DNA of 64,000 bases from Bradyrhizobium lablabi (GTDB lineage Bacteria > Pseudomonadota > Alphaproteobacteria > Rhizobiales > Xanthobacteraceae): contig NZ_LT670844.1 in NCBI RefSeq assembly GCF_900141755.1, positions 2,046,001 through 2,110,000 of the forward strand. The letters run 5' to 3'. The notes beneath the pieces are model-generated. The model saw nothing but the letters and a program-made list of their open reading frames with translations. It ran no database searches and was not told where the DNA came from. Positions within the stretch are counted from its first letter, which is position 1; every line of letters starts with the position of its first letter. Positions 19,801-26,522 of this stretch are shown here, piece by piece. The position numbers were made by a program, and so were the translations under genes.

Positions 19801-20880
19801 GCCATCGACAATACCCTGGATAGCTGGGAGATCGCTCATCTTGACAGTATCGTCCGCGTTGCCGGCTCGGACGATGATTCTTGACGACAGTGTCGTCGAC
19901 GTCAGATCGATCGTGCTATTGTTGCCATTGATAGTGCCGGGAGCATCAAGCTTTCCCATGTAAATGGTAATTGAAGTAGTTAGGGCATTGTCCGTGTCGC
20001 TGGGATTGAAGTATGTATTGAACATACCATTCCAGTTTTGATAATAATTGCTGCTCATCCAGCCGTCCATTTGGCTAGATAGCGCCTGCAGATTCGCGAC
20101 CGTCTGAGCACCGCCAACCGAATTGTGATTCATCACATAAGTTCGATTGTATTGACTCCACGGATTGTTGTCCGAAAGCAAGAAACTCCAGAATGCGGCG
20201 CTAGACGGCTTAGGCAGCGCCTGTTGCATCGCGTACATCGATGCAAAGACATCGTAAGTTCCGTAGGGGCTGGCTGATGGATCTAGAGTGGCAAAAGGTG
20301 TGTTGGTTCCGAAATAATCAAAAAGCGCGTTGCCGACCCATCCACCTTGTTCTTGTTTGAAATACCCATCAACGACAACGCGAGCGTCAGCCTGTGCTAT
20401 CGTATCGATATCTGGAATTTTGCCATTATTGTTTAAGATGTCCTTCATGACATTGAAGGCGATGCCGTTCGACATCTTGTTGATCGTGCTGTCGCCCGGG
20501 TCTGTCCCAAACCGCAACTCATATTCAATTCTTGTATACTCTCTGGCCGTGAGAGCTTCGGCTGTTGCCGCGCCAGCGTTGATATTGGCCCCCGCGCGCA
20601 GAAACGTCCAAGCCGACTTGTCGACTCCGTCTATCGCTTGCGGGTTGCTTGGATCGCTGTTGTCGGTGATCCATCCGCCAACAGTCTTGTAGGCCCCGAT
20701 GAACGCACCTTGCGTATCCGGCACACCTGTGGGGTCCTTCGCTAAGATCGCAACTTTCAGAGCGTCGATCTCTTGCTGCGTAAGGTTTGTGTTGTCGGCC
20801 GACACGAGACCGAGAACCTGAGCAATCTGAATAACCAATTGGTTGATCTGGTCCAGCGAAAGCACAAACGGATCGGCCAT
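7852..20880 (-). CDS. Giant calcium-binding repeat protein, type I secretion substrate
   Basis: A 4342-residue protein. Residues 1-330 are a non-repetitive head (MADPFVLSLDQINQLVIQIA). Around 650-715 there are three EF-hand-like loops (DKNGNGQIDD, DTNGDGVIDASD, DSNGDGKVDPGE). From about 1150 onward come many degenerate haemolysin-type units of the form LSGGGGGDIYLFGRGYGHDT, each followed by a beta-rich VTFADGVVW-type segment. The last third is three blocks of long tandem repeats (about 125, 126 and 140 residues per unit). The final ~60 residues (SQLVQAMATYSANNSGF...) resemble the uncleaved C-terminal secretion signal of RTX proteins. There is no N-terminal signal peptide. ABC-exporter and adaptor genes lie just upstream on the same strand. 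The likely role is a secreted or surface-bound adhesin or biofilm protein that folds with Ca2+ outside the cell; this is inferred from the architecture. Confidence 0.85.
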   Translation of the reverse strand: MADPFVLSLDQINQLVIQIAQVLGLVSADNTNLTQQEIDALKVAILAKDPTGVPDTQGAFIGAYKTVGGWITDNSDPSNPQAIDGVDKSAWTFLRAGANINAGAATAEALTAREYTRIEYELRFGTDPGDSTINKMSNGIAFNVMKDILNNNGKIPDIDTIAQADARVVVDGYFKQEQGGWVGNALFDYFGTNTPFATLDPSASPYGTYDVFASMYAMQQALPKPSSAAFWSFLLSDNNPWSQYNRTYVMNHNSVGGAQTVANLQALSSQMDGWMSSNYYQNWNGMFNTYFNPSDTDNALTTSITIYMGKLDAPGTINGNNSTIDLTSTTLSSRIIVRAGNADDTVKMSDLPAIQGIVDGGKGINTLDLSTMQVGVNVQSRPIIGGNEALSFRTKTLFGSMYAYNFEHLILPNADVTVKLDNADVPHLQQIDTGNGKDAIDSSVINLVINFGNGTNFLKHAGRGSVINAGQGLDAFVISNDILIKGAKPTDEIVNAAGTVEHGGVGQIGSESPWVVGPDGTSYAVDNHGELAIKDTLGNITYVANYQGGPNVPFTQQTAGIFIGLASADAEKLLDLKRPYEENIPTTFRLGNELYFVRTGKCFFPGGYDPLVFDLTGGGINLTGVSAAAPLFDANHTGFGVHTGWFEQNDGILVIDKNGNGQIDDISEVVGGQGGGFAALAQYDTNGDGVIDASDPIYAQLRIWRDSNGDGKVDPGELMTLAQAGIASINVASTAPTGTSIAGNAVLASGSFTRADGTTGAVDDVTFSTDPFNSVYKGDKSVSAAAAALPNLKGYGTLTDLRVAMTIDPALATAGQAGAAPTLIDTINVNLSNLNQIDLNALRAAAVPIFEAWAHAVALPDANGNLQVLDPAAGHSDMAILVNTDSGGTSTVSDFAYWFTDPQGGGYFKLASGNAVTDAQGNTIGRPTFAQVMAQPGWTVLTAGEIGFMERYLGTPLPIDSSLGNTGALLAAMQSFVTGAWTAMNLEAVRLAMQGPLASYFPGLVYNSSTDKFSATSDKELSPMYGAIFAAAPADAAGATAWLTQWKPIIDIVLGDFDRGEGRLVTYGYQFASMVRSYESVGLPISIVHAGEALGVPPGEIIDGGSSIAGPSGSPNIFYLHGGDQTVTTSNTSVDNFVMGGAFGHDVINADRGSSGGDDILRLTNVRSTDVTATRDGLDLILTVNGTNEQIRVVGEFIGIKPGLAGGNLNPKMGVQQIVFSDGVVWNKPDISWAVSHPDPTDQIILGTPDMDVLDPGLGGGHYLSGGGGGDIYLFGRGYGHDTIEQKRTWALDNLPAYVKFGPGIALSDLSFARQGNSNDLDITINGTSDRLTIIGQFLAEYTGVVGTIWIDRIEGLAFADGSSFAWDQIIQLLDAQAKTTGQKLIYGFDYNDTLDPGTGIHYLSGGNGNKTYVFDFGDAFDVVQNHQGNPLSDSSRTIQFGASVRPQDVTFARLGNSPDLVVTLSDGSTLWVKGEFARGFAGVGGLAPDVVQNFQFADGTLITFDQIRQQLLAKTAGNNVILGSDYTDVMDSGPGNNYLAGGYGNDTYVFGHGYGHDTIDDLGGTVAFTADVSQSDVEWSKLGSDLIVKLKRSNSSLNILDEFAGADITAFQFAGGTVLSRDDVYALVMQGTGGTDTLDATNLNVLSSLSHPPMQGAPGDVIIGSGGDTIKFDAGDGRDVVADPRYTGANTIDFGAAITPGMVHIYQLGTSMVFTFDGTNDRIAYVDNQVYGFPIGSVVFADGTTWTTADVQARLQAGTSLVANQNGGSYEYDYSLSQGYAIATPQYGQGGTVTIRVSGILSSDVDIQRVRFPDIFTDGGAGILISAKETTSGGLLIDNSSANVLPFDQLVFDDGTVWTRAQVQQMLLDQAALSTGNNTIYAFDGNETITSGPGDDVLEGGKGNNTFVYRRGDGFDKIVVNKAPGSGYVDTLSLPDIASTDVSLLRWPGKGINDLVIEIDGKNGSPQGQITIADEFNYGSTSAFSYRTNPADAAIQRIAFSDGVVWSEADIEAKLLAQEQQQTGMNVTIYGFDGSDTLYAGKGARTLVGGLGNDTYVWTSGDGPTWISPQGNGDQGVFYDQINTLEIKGVRPSDVRVTRNPTPDAHDLILTMAGQSPIVLQGQTDTSPANVIQRVVFDDGTIWDATDLVLMADGGIASSPNGVTARSFDGMAPNTTLSGTASNDVYFWGGGDGNDTIAEIDSPAWVKADALRLRGLNLSDVTFAVAAAQQIDLIIIDNATGERLTVAGEFAGASTDGHTGAPGDKTGIERFIFADGTVLNATQILNRAVYIASPGHDTIHNLGLGAGNLPLVASPGVHLLVGDARWSDTYIWKPGDGDVQILDRGAPSTAIDTLRLVGIASNAISMLRSGTDLLIRMQQSGETITVSQEFSNEQGDGIERIVFDDGTVVDVPKTFGIIHAGQTAIFEKGAGQVVLTPTGDNITLQMAPDISASDGILQSDAAGDLIVKLLDAGDSVTVRGDLIHNIFNQTHSQFSAITFGDGSSWDLNQPLTFTWIGSAGNTTLTGSNYGSNLFDLGPGGDTVTAAATTDVFVFDKGDGQANVTLVGGGTLRMASDISASDAMLQSDAAGDLIVKLRDTGDSITFVRDLGRSISNQTFSQLGAITFGDGSSLDLTQPLTFTWAGSAGNTTLTGSTYGSNVFDLGPGGDTVTANTANDVFVFDKGDGQANVTLAGGGTLRMASDISASDVILQSDAAGDLTAKLLDTGESITFVRDLSSNQTHSQLSAVTFGDGSSWDLTKPVTFTWTGSAGNTTLTGTNYGSNVFDLGPGGDTVVAGTANDVFVFDKGDGQANVTLAGGGTLRLASDISASDVILLSDAAGDLTVKLLDTGDSITFAGDLSLDNSNHTHSQLSAITYGDGSSWNHPLVAGVGDKYLNGGGGPDTYVYSSAGGNDIIDDGGSLSSLVFSDIASTGVTLSRNGTSEDLVLTIGSTGKTVTVRGQFNWVHNGQMQSVTFADGVVWTPAYIKQTLLNQETAAVSGGVYGYANSNDTLVAGVGDKYLNGDGGSDTYVYSSAGGNDIIDDGGSLSSLVFSDIASTGVTLSRNGTSEDLVLTIGSTGKTVTVRGQFNWVHNGQMQSVTFADGVVWTPTYIRQTLLNQETAAASGGVYGYANSNDTLVAGVGDKYLNGDGGSDTYVYSSAGGNDVIDDGGSLSSLVFSDIASTGVTLSRNGTSEDLVLTVGSTGKTVTVRGQFNWVHNGQMQSMTFADGVVWTPAFIKQTLLNQETAAASGSVYGYANSNDTLVAGVGDKYLNGDGGSDTYVYSSAGGNDVIDDGGSLSSLVFSDIASTGVTLSRNGTSEDLVLTVGSTGKTVTVRGQFDFANRGQMRSMTFADGVSWNQAQVLSILNSGTGGSSDYVFNLGAGKVTLDTTVGIVRMGAGTAADDVLLHADASGNLTVALRNSSDSILVNGDLNNNSWGVSSTLHQLKFGDGTVLNIGEPASGQGQPITFTWLGSATNTSLVGSNYGSNVFEVAPGGGDSIQFGNTNSGGNGQNTILFNSGDGHDTVNLNNGVGTVQFGAGITANDVLLQTDAWGDLTVALRNSSDAILVNGDLNNNSWGVSSGLSQLKFSDGTTMNVGKRAAGQGSPLNFTWVASASVTSLAGGNYGSNVFEVAPGGDFIQFGNTRNGGDGQNTILFNSGDGHDIVNLNSGTGTVQFGAGISANDILLQTDAWGDLTVALRNSSDAILVNSDLNNNSWGVSSGLSQLRFSDGTTMNVGQPAAGQGSPLNFTWVASASATSLIGGNYGSNVFEVAPGGDFIQFGNTRNGGDGQNTILFNSGDGHDIVNLNSGTGTVQFGAGITASDVLLQTDAWGDLTVALRGTNDSILVNSDLNTNSWGVSSGLSQLKFSDGTTMNLGQPAAGQGSPLTFTWVASAGVTSLTGGNYGSNVFEVAPGGDSIQFGNTRNGGDGQNTILFNSGDGHDIVNLNSGTGTVQFGAGITASDVLLQTDAWGDLTVALRGTNDSILVNSDLNTNSWGVSSGLSQLKFSDGTTMNLGQPAAGQGSPLTFTWVASAGVTSLTGGNYGSNVFEVAPGGDSIQFGNTRNGGDGQNTILFNSGDGHDIVNLNSGTGTVQFGAGITVSAVLLQTDAWGDLTVALRNSSDSILVNGDLNNNSWGVSSGLNQLKFSDGTTMHIGEPAAGQGAPLTFTWVGSANASITGSSFGSNTFELGSGSESVTGGNKANGGSGNNTYLASSNTGQATIYANAASGTNNELDFTGGITDENLWFIKSGNDLKIDLLGTNTNVTVNGWFAGGSSQLQEITAGGMKLDSQVSQLVQAMATYSANNSGFDPTASSNQVVPNDNGLQTAMSVAWHT
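8341..10500 (-). repeat. Tandem repeat block A, 420-bp units
   Basis: Units begin at 8341, 8761, 9181, 9601, 10021 and 10441 (the last diverged and partial), with a period of exactly 420 bp or 140 residues. Each unit encodes a GDGHDIVNLNSGTGTVQFGA calcium-binding type turn, a DAWGDLTVALR strand and an FTWVASA...GSNVFEVAPG strand. The segment 8603-9111 equals 9023-9531 at every base I compared, so one unit was duplicated very recently. Confidence 0.9.
10790..12220 (-). repeat. Tandem repeat block B, 378-bp units
   Basis: Four copies with a 378-bp period (126 residues). The shared segment GQMQSVTFADGVVW recurs at plus-strand positions near 10816, 11191, 11569 and 11947. Each unit carries GVGDKYLNGDGGSDTYVYSS (an RTX-like turn), VFSDIASTGVTLSRNGTSED and TVRGQFNWVHNGQM. 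The copies differ at only a few positions. Confidence 0.9.
12229..13560 (-). repeat. Tandem repeat block C, 372-384-bp units
   Basis: About four copies, with shared plus-strand anchors near 12229, 12609, 12980 and 13360. Each unit encodes GSAGNTTLTGSNYGSN, FDLGPGGDTV, VFVFDKGDGQANVTL and RMASDISASD. The period is slightly variable, so this block is probably older than block A. Confidence 0.85.
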
Positions 20881-20921
20881 GCCTCAATCTCCCCATGTAT
20901 CGGAACGACTAACTTCGTTGG

Positions 20922-21719
20922 CTATGGATTCTTGGTCAGACTGTCGAGCCACGCGCGGATATGCCTGTCGAAGACAAGGACGCCATCGGGTTCGTACATC
21001 GCACCTGGGGAAGCGACCTGCCCCGGTTCGATGATCGGCAAGTGGTCTTGCCGAAACTCGTATTGCACACTGAGTCCTCCGAGATATGAATAGGCAATCG
21101 GGGTGAAGCAATTGCGCCCTCGCAAATGACCCGGGTCTCCTCCACATGAGATTTCGATGGATGTGGGCGACTCATTGCCAATCCCAGGATAGACCAACCG
21201 ATAAACCCGCGCTGACGGCGACGGATGGGGATCTGCACGAAAAGCACTGCGGGTGATCTCTTCGATGTAAGGCTCCGCCGTCTGCCTCAACGGCGGCGCA
21301 TTCGGAAGGTCCAGCTTGGTCATACGACCTAGCGGAAGCTCGGCTTCATTCCTGATCACGAAAAACAAAAATGGTTGGCCGAGCGTGGCCGGTATATTCG
21401 CGGCGTCCAGCGTTAGTTTACTGAAATAGATGGAGGAAATCGTGACCGGCTGCGACGGACAGTTCGAGCCGAACCGTTCCGACAGAGGTGCGAGCGATGC
21501 GATATCAAGCCAACGCGGATCAACAAAGAGCGATAACGAGCCGACGACAAACTCGACCCGATGGCCGGGCGGACAAGCCTTGTTAAAATGTCCGGGTACT
21601 GGCGTCGGCAGTTTGTTCATCTTGCTGGAGTCTTGCGCAAAGGCGGACCCAAACACCATCGCTGACATGAAGCTCAGCACCGCGACGATTCCGCCTCGCT
21701 TGGCCAGCACACCCATCAT
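20922..21719 (-). CDS. Exported protein of unknown function
   Basis: 265 residues with a clear Sec signal peptide (GGIVAVLSFMSAMVFGSAFAQ, cleavage probably after AFA). The mature part contains four Cys residues that could form disulfides (KACPPGH, SNCPSQP, EISCGGD, RNCFTPI). I do not recognise the family. It ends 41 bp before the giant repeat-protein gene on the same strand, so the two are probably co-transcribed. It may be a periplasmic or surface helper of the secretion system, but nothing in the sequence proves this. Confidence 0.65.
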   Translation of the reverse strand: MMGVLAKRGGIVAVLSFMSAMVFGSAFAQDSSKMNKLPTPVPGHFNKACPPGHRVEFVVGSLSLFVDPRWLDIASLAPLSERFGSNCPSQPVTISSIYFSKLTLDAANIPATLGQPFLFFVIRNEAELPLGRMTKLDLPNAPPLRQTAEPYIEEITRSAFRADPHPSPSARVYRLVYPGIGNESPTSIEISCGGDPGHLRGRNCFTPIAYSYLGGLSVQYEFRQDHLPIIEPGQVASPGAMYEPDGVLVFDRHIRAWLDSLTKNP

Positions 21720-22145
21720 GCCTCCGAACGCTTTCTATTTTCAGTCCCGCAGCCGAGATCGCCATCGCCATGTCGAGTTACAGTGCCATCGGGAGTTGCT
21801 CGTCGACCGCGTCCCGGGGCCGCACAGAGGGCGAGACGCGCGAGTGATCGACGACAGCGATGTCGTATAGATGGAACTTTCACTTGAGCTCCAACGAAAG
21901 GAAGATCAACTCTTTGCCAATCTCTGCCGGATTTGCCCGACAAAACGAAACTCCTTCTGCTCTCCGAGCAAAATTCGGAAAATGGAGAAATCGATCCAGC
22001 AACGTCCTAGCTCCAAAAACACTTCACTTGTTATTTTCAACGCTACGGCGACTCACGCGCTCCGACAAGTGAAGATTGCATCAATCTAAACGAACTACGT
22101 AAAATAGCTCGACAATTTTCAACGCTCGTTGACACGACAGTATTC
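21720..22145. other. AT-richer spacer in the secretion locus
   Basis: No gene is supported. The stretch is richer in A and T than its neighbours and holds an inverted repeat with 10-bp perfect arms, CTTCACTTGT (22022-22031) and ACAAGTGAAG (22065-22074), separated by 33 bases. It lies upstream of the exported-protein and giant-protein genes, so a promoter for these two is likely here, separate from the exporter genes. Confidence 0.45.
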
Positions 22146-23600
22146 TTATCTCTCCCGCAAACTCTCGTGCCCATACCGCAACAACGGCGACATCAAATAT
22201 TCGATCAACCGCCGCCTGCCCGTCTTGATCTCGACCGTCACCGCCATGCCCGGCGCAAGATTGACCATCCTGTCCTCGATCTGCATCTTGCTTCCATCGA
22301 GCGCGACCCGCGCGGAATAGACGAGTTCCTGTCCCTCGGGCTCGCTCGAATCGGACAGCGCGCCATCGGGCTTTGCGAGGCCGGCTTTTGAGCCGGGCTT
22401 GTCGCGGACGATGGCGTCCTGCGACACGCTCACGACTTTTCCCTGCAGCAGCCCGTAACGGGTGAAATTGAACGTGTCGATCTTGACCTCGGCTTGCTGG
22501 CCGGCACTGACGAACCCGATGTCGCGGTTGGAAATCATCGCCTCGGCCTCGAGCCGGCTGTCGGCGGGCACCACGATCATGAGCTGCTGCGCCGGCGTCA
22601 CCACGCCGCCCACGGTGTGGACCGCCAGTTGCTGCACGGCGCCGTCGATCGGCGAGCGCAAAATCTGCTCGCCGGTCTTGCGTTCGGCCTTGACAAGGTC
22701 CTGGCTGAATTCCGCCGCCTTCTTTTCCGCGTCCGCCAGATCGTTCAGCACTTGATGCTCATAGGCGGCCTTGGTCTGTTCGATCTGCTGCTCCAGCGCC
22801 TGACGGGCGGCAGTAACTTCCACGATCTTGCGCTGCTGCACCAGCCGCTCGTTCTGCTGTTCGACCAGCTTGGTCTGCGCGTCGAGATAGGCGATGCGGT
22901 TGCCATACTGGATTTCCATCGCCTTGCGCCGGACGGTCGCCCCCTCTTCGACAAGCGGAAGCGAGGCATCGATCTTGGCGATGGTCGCAATGATCGACTG
23001 CTGTTCGGCCTGTTTCTGCTCGATCTGCTGGTTGATGGAGGCAAGCTTTGCCATTTGCTCGGCGGCCTGGGCTCGCATCGACGCCCGGGTTCGCGCAATG
23101 TCGGCGTCCGTTGCGCCGGCGGGCGCCACCAGGTCGCGGGGAATCGTTGCCGCTTCAAAACCGTCACGAAGTGCGGTGAGCCGCGCGACATCGAGTTGGC
23201 TCGCGGTCAGATCCTGCGCGACGTGCTTGCGCTCGGCCTGGGTGACCGTGCGGTCAAGCTCGATCAGGACCTGATCGGTGGTGACGGTGTCGCCGTCCCG
23301 CACATGGATCGCCGAGACGATGCCGGTCTCAAGCGGCTGGATTGTCTTCGAGCGTCCGGTCGGAACGATTTTTCCGGATGCGGTGGCGATGATGTCGACA
23401 TGACCGAAAATCGCCCAGACAATCGCGATCACGAAAAACAGGATGATCGTTGCGCCGATCGCCCGACCGACTGGCGAGGCAGGCGTCTCAAGGATTTCCA
23501 GCGCCGCCGGCAGAAACTGCCGCGCGGTGTCCTCTCGCTTCCAGCGCGGCTCGCTGGGCTTCGGTCCCGGTTCGTTTGGCAACGCCTCAGCCGACGACAT
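22146..23600 (-). CDS. Type I secretion membrane fusion protein (HlyD family)
   Basis: 484 residues. A cytoplasmic N-terminus is followed by one membrane helix (GATIILFFVIAIVWAIFGHV), a lipoyl-like half motif (ATASGKIVPTGRSKTIQPLE, VRDGDTVTTDQVLIELD), a long coiled coil (about residues 150-320, rich in EQKQAEQ and EQQNERLVQQ), the second lipoyl half (ILRSPIDGAVQQLAVHTVGG) and a C-terminal beta domain (PGMAVTVEIKTGRRRLIEYL). It links the inner-membrane ABC exporter to an outer-membrane TolC-type channel, which is not in this window. It overlaps the exporter gene by 14 bp. Confidence 0.92.
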   Translation of the reverse strand: MSSAEALPNEPGPKPSEPRWKREDTARQFLPAALEILETPASPVGRAIGATIILFFVIAIVWAIFGHVDIIATASGKIVPTGRSKTIQPLETGIVSAIHVRDGDTVTTDQVLIELDRTVTQAERKHVAQDLTASQLDVARLTALRDGFEAATIPRDLVAPAGATDADIARTRASMRAQAAEQMAKLASINQQIEQKQAEQQSIIATIAKIDASLPLVEEGATVRRKAMEIQYGNRIAYLDAQTKLVEQQNERLVQQRKIVEVTAARQALEQQIEQTKAAYEHQVLNDLADAEKKAAEFSQDLVKAERKTGEQILRSPIDGAVQQLAVHTVGGVVTPAQQLMIVVPADSRLEAEAMISNRDIGFVSAGQQAEVKIDTFNFTRYGLLQGKVVSVSQDAIVRDKPGSKAGLAKPDGALSDSSEPEGQELVYSARVALDGSKMQIEDRMVNLAPGMAVTVEIKTGRRRLIEYLMSPLLRYGHESLRER

Positions 23601-25713
23601 GCAAACCCGCCTGCAATTGATGGAGGGTGGCGTAGCGCCCGGCCTTTTTCATCAGTTCGTCATGGGTTCCATCCTCGACCAGCCGCCCGCCCTCGATGGT
23701 GATGATGCGGTCGGCCTGGCGCACCGCCGACAGACGATGCGCGATGATCAACACTGTCCTGCCCGTCGCGATCTTGCGCATATTGCGCTGGATGATGTTC
23801 TCACTCTCGTAGTCGAGCGCGCTGGTCGCCTCGTCAAAGATCAGGATTCTCGGATTGGTCACCAGCGCCCGCGCGATTGCGATCCGCTGGCGCTGGCCGC
23901 CTGACAGACTCGCGCCCCGCTCGCCGACGATGGTGTTGTATCCGTCCGGCAATTCGAGAATGAATTCATGGGCGCCGGCGAGCTCGGCCGCCGCGATCAC
24001 CCGCTCCATGCTCATGCCCGGATCGGCCAGCGCGATGTTGTCCCGGATCGAGCGGTTGAAGAGCACGTTCTCCTGCAGCACCGAGCCGATCTGGCGCCGC
24101 AGCCAGGCGACGTCGGCGACCATCAGATCGATGCCGTCGATCAGGATGCGGCCGGCCTCCGGCACATAGAGCCGCTGCACAAGTTTTGTCAGGGTGGATT
24201 TGCCGGAGCCGGAGGGACCGACGATGCCGATCACCTGCCCTGCCGAAATCTTCAAGGAGATGTCGGTGAGCGCCGTCGGCCCGTCGATGCGATAGCGGAA
24301 CGTCACATGATCGAAGGTGATATCGCCGCGAATCGGAGGAAGTGCGGCACGGGAAGCATCGAAGGCCGGCTCCGGCGTGGTGTTCAGGATGTCGCCAAGC
24401 CGCGCGATCGACACCCGCGCCTGGTGAAAATCCTGCCAGAGCTGCGCCAATCGCAGCACCGGCTGCGCGACGCGGCCGGCCAGCATGTTGAAGGCGATGA
24501 GTTCGCCGACGGTCAATTGCCCCGCGATGACGAGATGCGCGCCGAAATACAGCGTCAGCGCCGTGACGATCTTGCTGATGAACTGGACAAACTGGCTGGT
24601 CCAGTTGCCGAGCGACAGCACGTCGAAACTGGAGCCGACATAGCCCGCGAGCTGCTCTTCCCAGCGCCGCTGCATCTGCGGCTCGATCGCCATCGCCTTC
24701 AGCGTCTGGATCGCGCTCACGCTCTCGACCAGGAACGACTGGTTCTCGGCGCCGCGATCGAACTTCTTTTCGAGTCGCCGCCGGAACACGGGCGTCACGC
24801 CGGCCGAAAGCGCGATATAGAAAGGAAACGACCCAACAACGATCCAGGACAACAATGGCGAGTAATAAAACATCACCGCCAGAAAGACAAAAGTGAAGCC
24901 GAGATCGATGACCAAAGTGAGCGCGGAGCTGGTCAAGAAATTCCGGATATTTTCGAGCTCACGCACCCTCGCAACGGAGTCGCCCGCGCGCCGTGTCTCG
25001 AAGTAAGCAATCGGCAAGGCTACAAGGTGTTTGTAAAGCCGGGCGCCCAGTTCGACATCGATGCGGTTGGTGGTGTGGGAGAACACATAAGTACGCAGCG
25101 CGCCCAGCACGGTCTCGAATATCGACACCGTGATCAACCCGACAACAAGCACGTCGAGCGTCGTGAAGCCGCGATGGGTCAACACCTTGTCGGTGACGAC
25201 CTGAAAGAACAGCGGCGTAACCAGCGCAAAAAGCTGCAGAAAGAACGATGCGATCAACACCTCGCCCAACAGACCGCGGTATTTGTGCATCGCCTGCAGA
25301 AACCACGTGATGTCGAAGCGGCGCGCAACATCGGCCAGCGACGCGCGGCGGGCCATCAGCACGACGCGCCCGGTCCAGTCGTACTCGAACTCGGTGCGCT
25401 TGATGATCTGGGGACGGTTTTCCGATGGATTTTGGACGAGTGCGTCGTCCGCGGTCACCTTCCCGACAATGATAAAATTCTGGTCTTTGAGCTCGACGAT
25501 CGCCGGCAGCGGCAGCTTCATCAAGCCTGCCCAGTTTTCGGTCACGGCGCGCGCCTTCAGCTTCAAATCCTTGGCACAGCGCAGCATCTCGGCCACGCCG
25601 ATCGGGGCGCCGGAAAATTGATGCGCGATTTGCGCGGGATCAACCGAAACTTGATGGAAGCGCAGCAGCAGCGCCAGGCACTGCAAGCCCGTATCTTTAG
25701 GTACGGTTTCCAT
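23587..25713 (-). CDS. Type I secretion ABC exporter (HlyB family)
   Basis: 708 residues in three parts. Residues 1-130 form a C39 peptidase-like domain, in which the usual D-C-G catalytic motif reads KDTGLQCLALL: Thr replaces the Cys, so the domain is a non-cleaving substrate-docking domain as in RTX exporters. Residues ~150-450 are the six-helix transmembrane domain. The ATPase domain has Walker A GPSGSGKST, signature LSGGQRQRIAIARAL, Walker B ILIFDEATSALD and the switch histidine in LIIAHRLS. It should export the giant protein at 7852-20880 without a leader cut. Confidence 0.93.
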   Translation of the reverse strand: METVPKDTGLQCLALLLRFHQVSVDPAQIAHQFSGAPIGVAEMLRCAKDLKLKARAVTENWAGLMKLPLPAIVELKDQNFIIVGKVTADDALVQNPSENRPQIIKRTEFEYDWTGRVVLMARRASLADVARRFDITWFLQAMHKYRGLLGEVLIASFFLQLFALVTPLFFQVVTDKVLTHRGFTTLDVLVVGLITVSIFETVLGALRTYVFSHTTNRIDVELGARLYKHLVALPIAYFETRRAGDSVARVRELENIRNFLTSSALTLVIDLGFTFVFLAVMFYYSPLLSWIVVGSFPFYIALSAGVTPVFRRRLEKKFDRGAENQSFLVESVSAIQTLKAMAIEPQMQRRWEEQLAGYVGSSFDVLSLGNWTSQFVQFISKIVTALTLYFGAHLVIAGQLTVGELIAFNMLAGRVAQPVLRLAQLWQDFHQARVSIARLGDILNTTPEPAFDASRAALPPIRGDITFDHVTFRYRIDGPTALTDISLKISAGQVIGIVGPSGSGKSTLTKLVQRLYVPEAGRILIDGIDLMVADVAWLRRQIGSVLQENVLFNRSIRDNIALADPGMSMERVIAAAELAGAHEFILELPDGYNTIVGERGASLSGGQRQRIAIARALVTNPRILIFDEATSALDYESENIIQRNMRKIATGRTVLIIAHRLSAVRQADRIITIEGGRLVEDGTHDELMKKAGRYATLHQLQAGLHVVG

Positions 25714-26522
25714 CTAAGCGGGTACTACCTGAAGTCGTTTTGAGGACTATCGCACGTATTCTCCAAACGCAAAATGCAAAATTTATTTTTTTGGGGAGGA
25801 ATTTTCTTGGAAGTGTAATCCATTTGCGTGATCGCCCTCTGACCGTGTCACACCGACGGTCAAGGGTCGATCTTCCGCGTCAACAACACAGGCCCGCATA
25901 CCAAGGGGATTTCTATCGACGCTAGGACTCTTACCCCACGCTCAGCCTGATGGGCTTTGTATTGTTGTTGGTGAGTTCGCTGCTCAACGTTTGCGTCTCA
26001 CCAACGGCGCCGGCATACAGCTTCGACGAAATGCTCACTTTTCAAGCAGCGGAGATTCGCCGATCAGATGTTATGGAATAATCTTGCGGCAAGACGTCTG
26101 CTTTGAAGCGTAACGGACATCGGTCGTTGCTCGCTGACGAACGGCAGTGGCGCGGTGCGGCTCGTTTGGTGTGACCATAGTCAAGCCACACTGGGGTCAG
26201 CAAACATCCCTCTCACCATGAGTTGTCGAGTTCGCGGACCTCCCCAATGAACCTCAGCCTCCTTGCCAGCAGCCCGCGCATTATCCGAGGGCAAGGGTCA
26301 TGTGCGTTGGCACGTGCGCGTCAATCGATACGCAAAATCGGACATAACGTTGGTGATCAGAATGGACCCGTCCAATACTACTATTCAGGACTACTTTCTG
26401 ATTCCTTCGGCCGAATTAGCAAAAACGACGATCACGAAGCTTCGCGTAACCAGCCGGGTCTTTGGGGCGTCATGCCGACATGACACCCTCGACGCGTTCT
26501 ACGGGATGCGCGCGCGCAATGC
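25714..26522. other. Long spacer upstream of the exporter gene
   Basis: No well-supported gene in about 800 bp. A 43-residue frame on the plus strand (25950-26081, MGFVLLLVSSLLNVCVSPTA) looks like a short signal-peptide or lipoprotein-like sequence but has no ribosome-binding site, and I do not call it. The A/T-rich tract around 25770-25800 next to the exporter start is a likely promoter area for the exporter genes. Confidence 0.45.

Noticed and set aside
22022..22074. Inverted repeat with 10-bp arms and 33-base loop
   Set aside because: It might be an operator or terminator, but the large loop and lack of a second copy leave it unsupported as a separate feature.
22494..25743. Long plus-strand frames opposite the exporter genes
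   Set aside because: They mirror hlyD- and hlyB-type genes codon by codon and have no family match.
25950..26081. 43-residue plus-strand frame with a hydrophobic start
   Set aside because: No ribosome-binding site, no recognisable family, and a short chance frame is likely in an 800-bp spacer.
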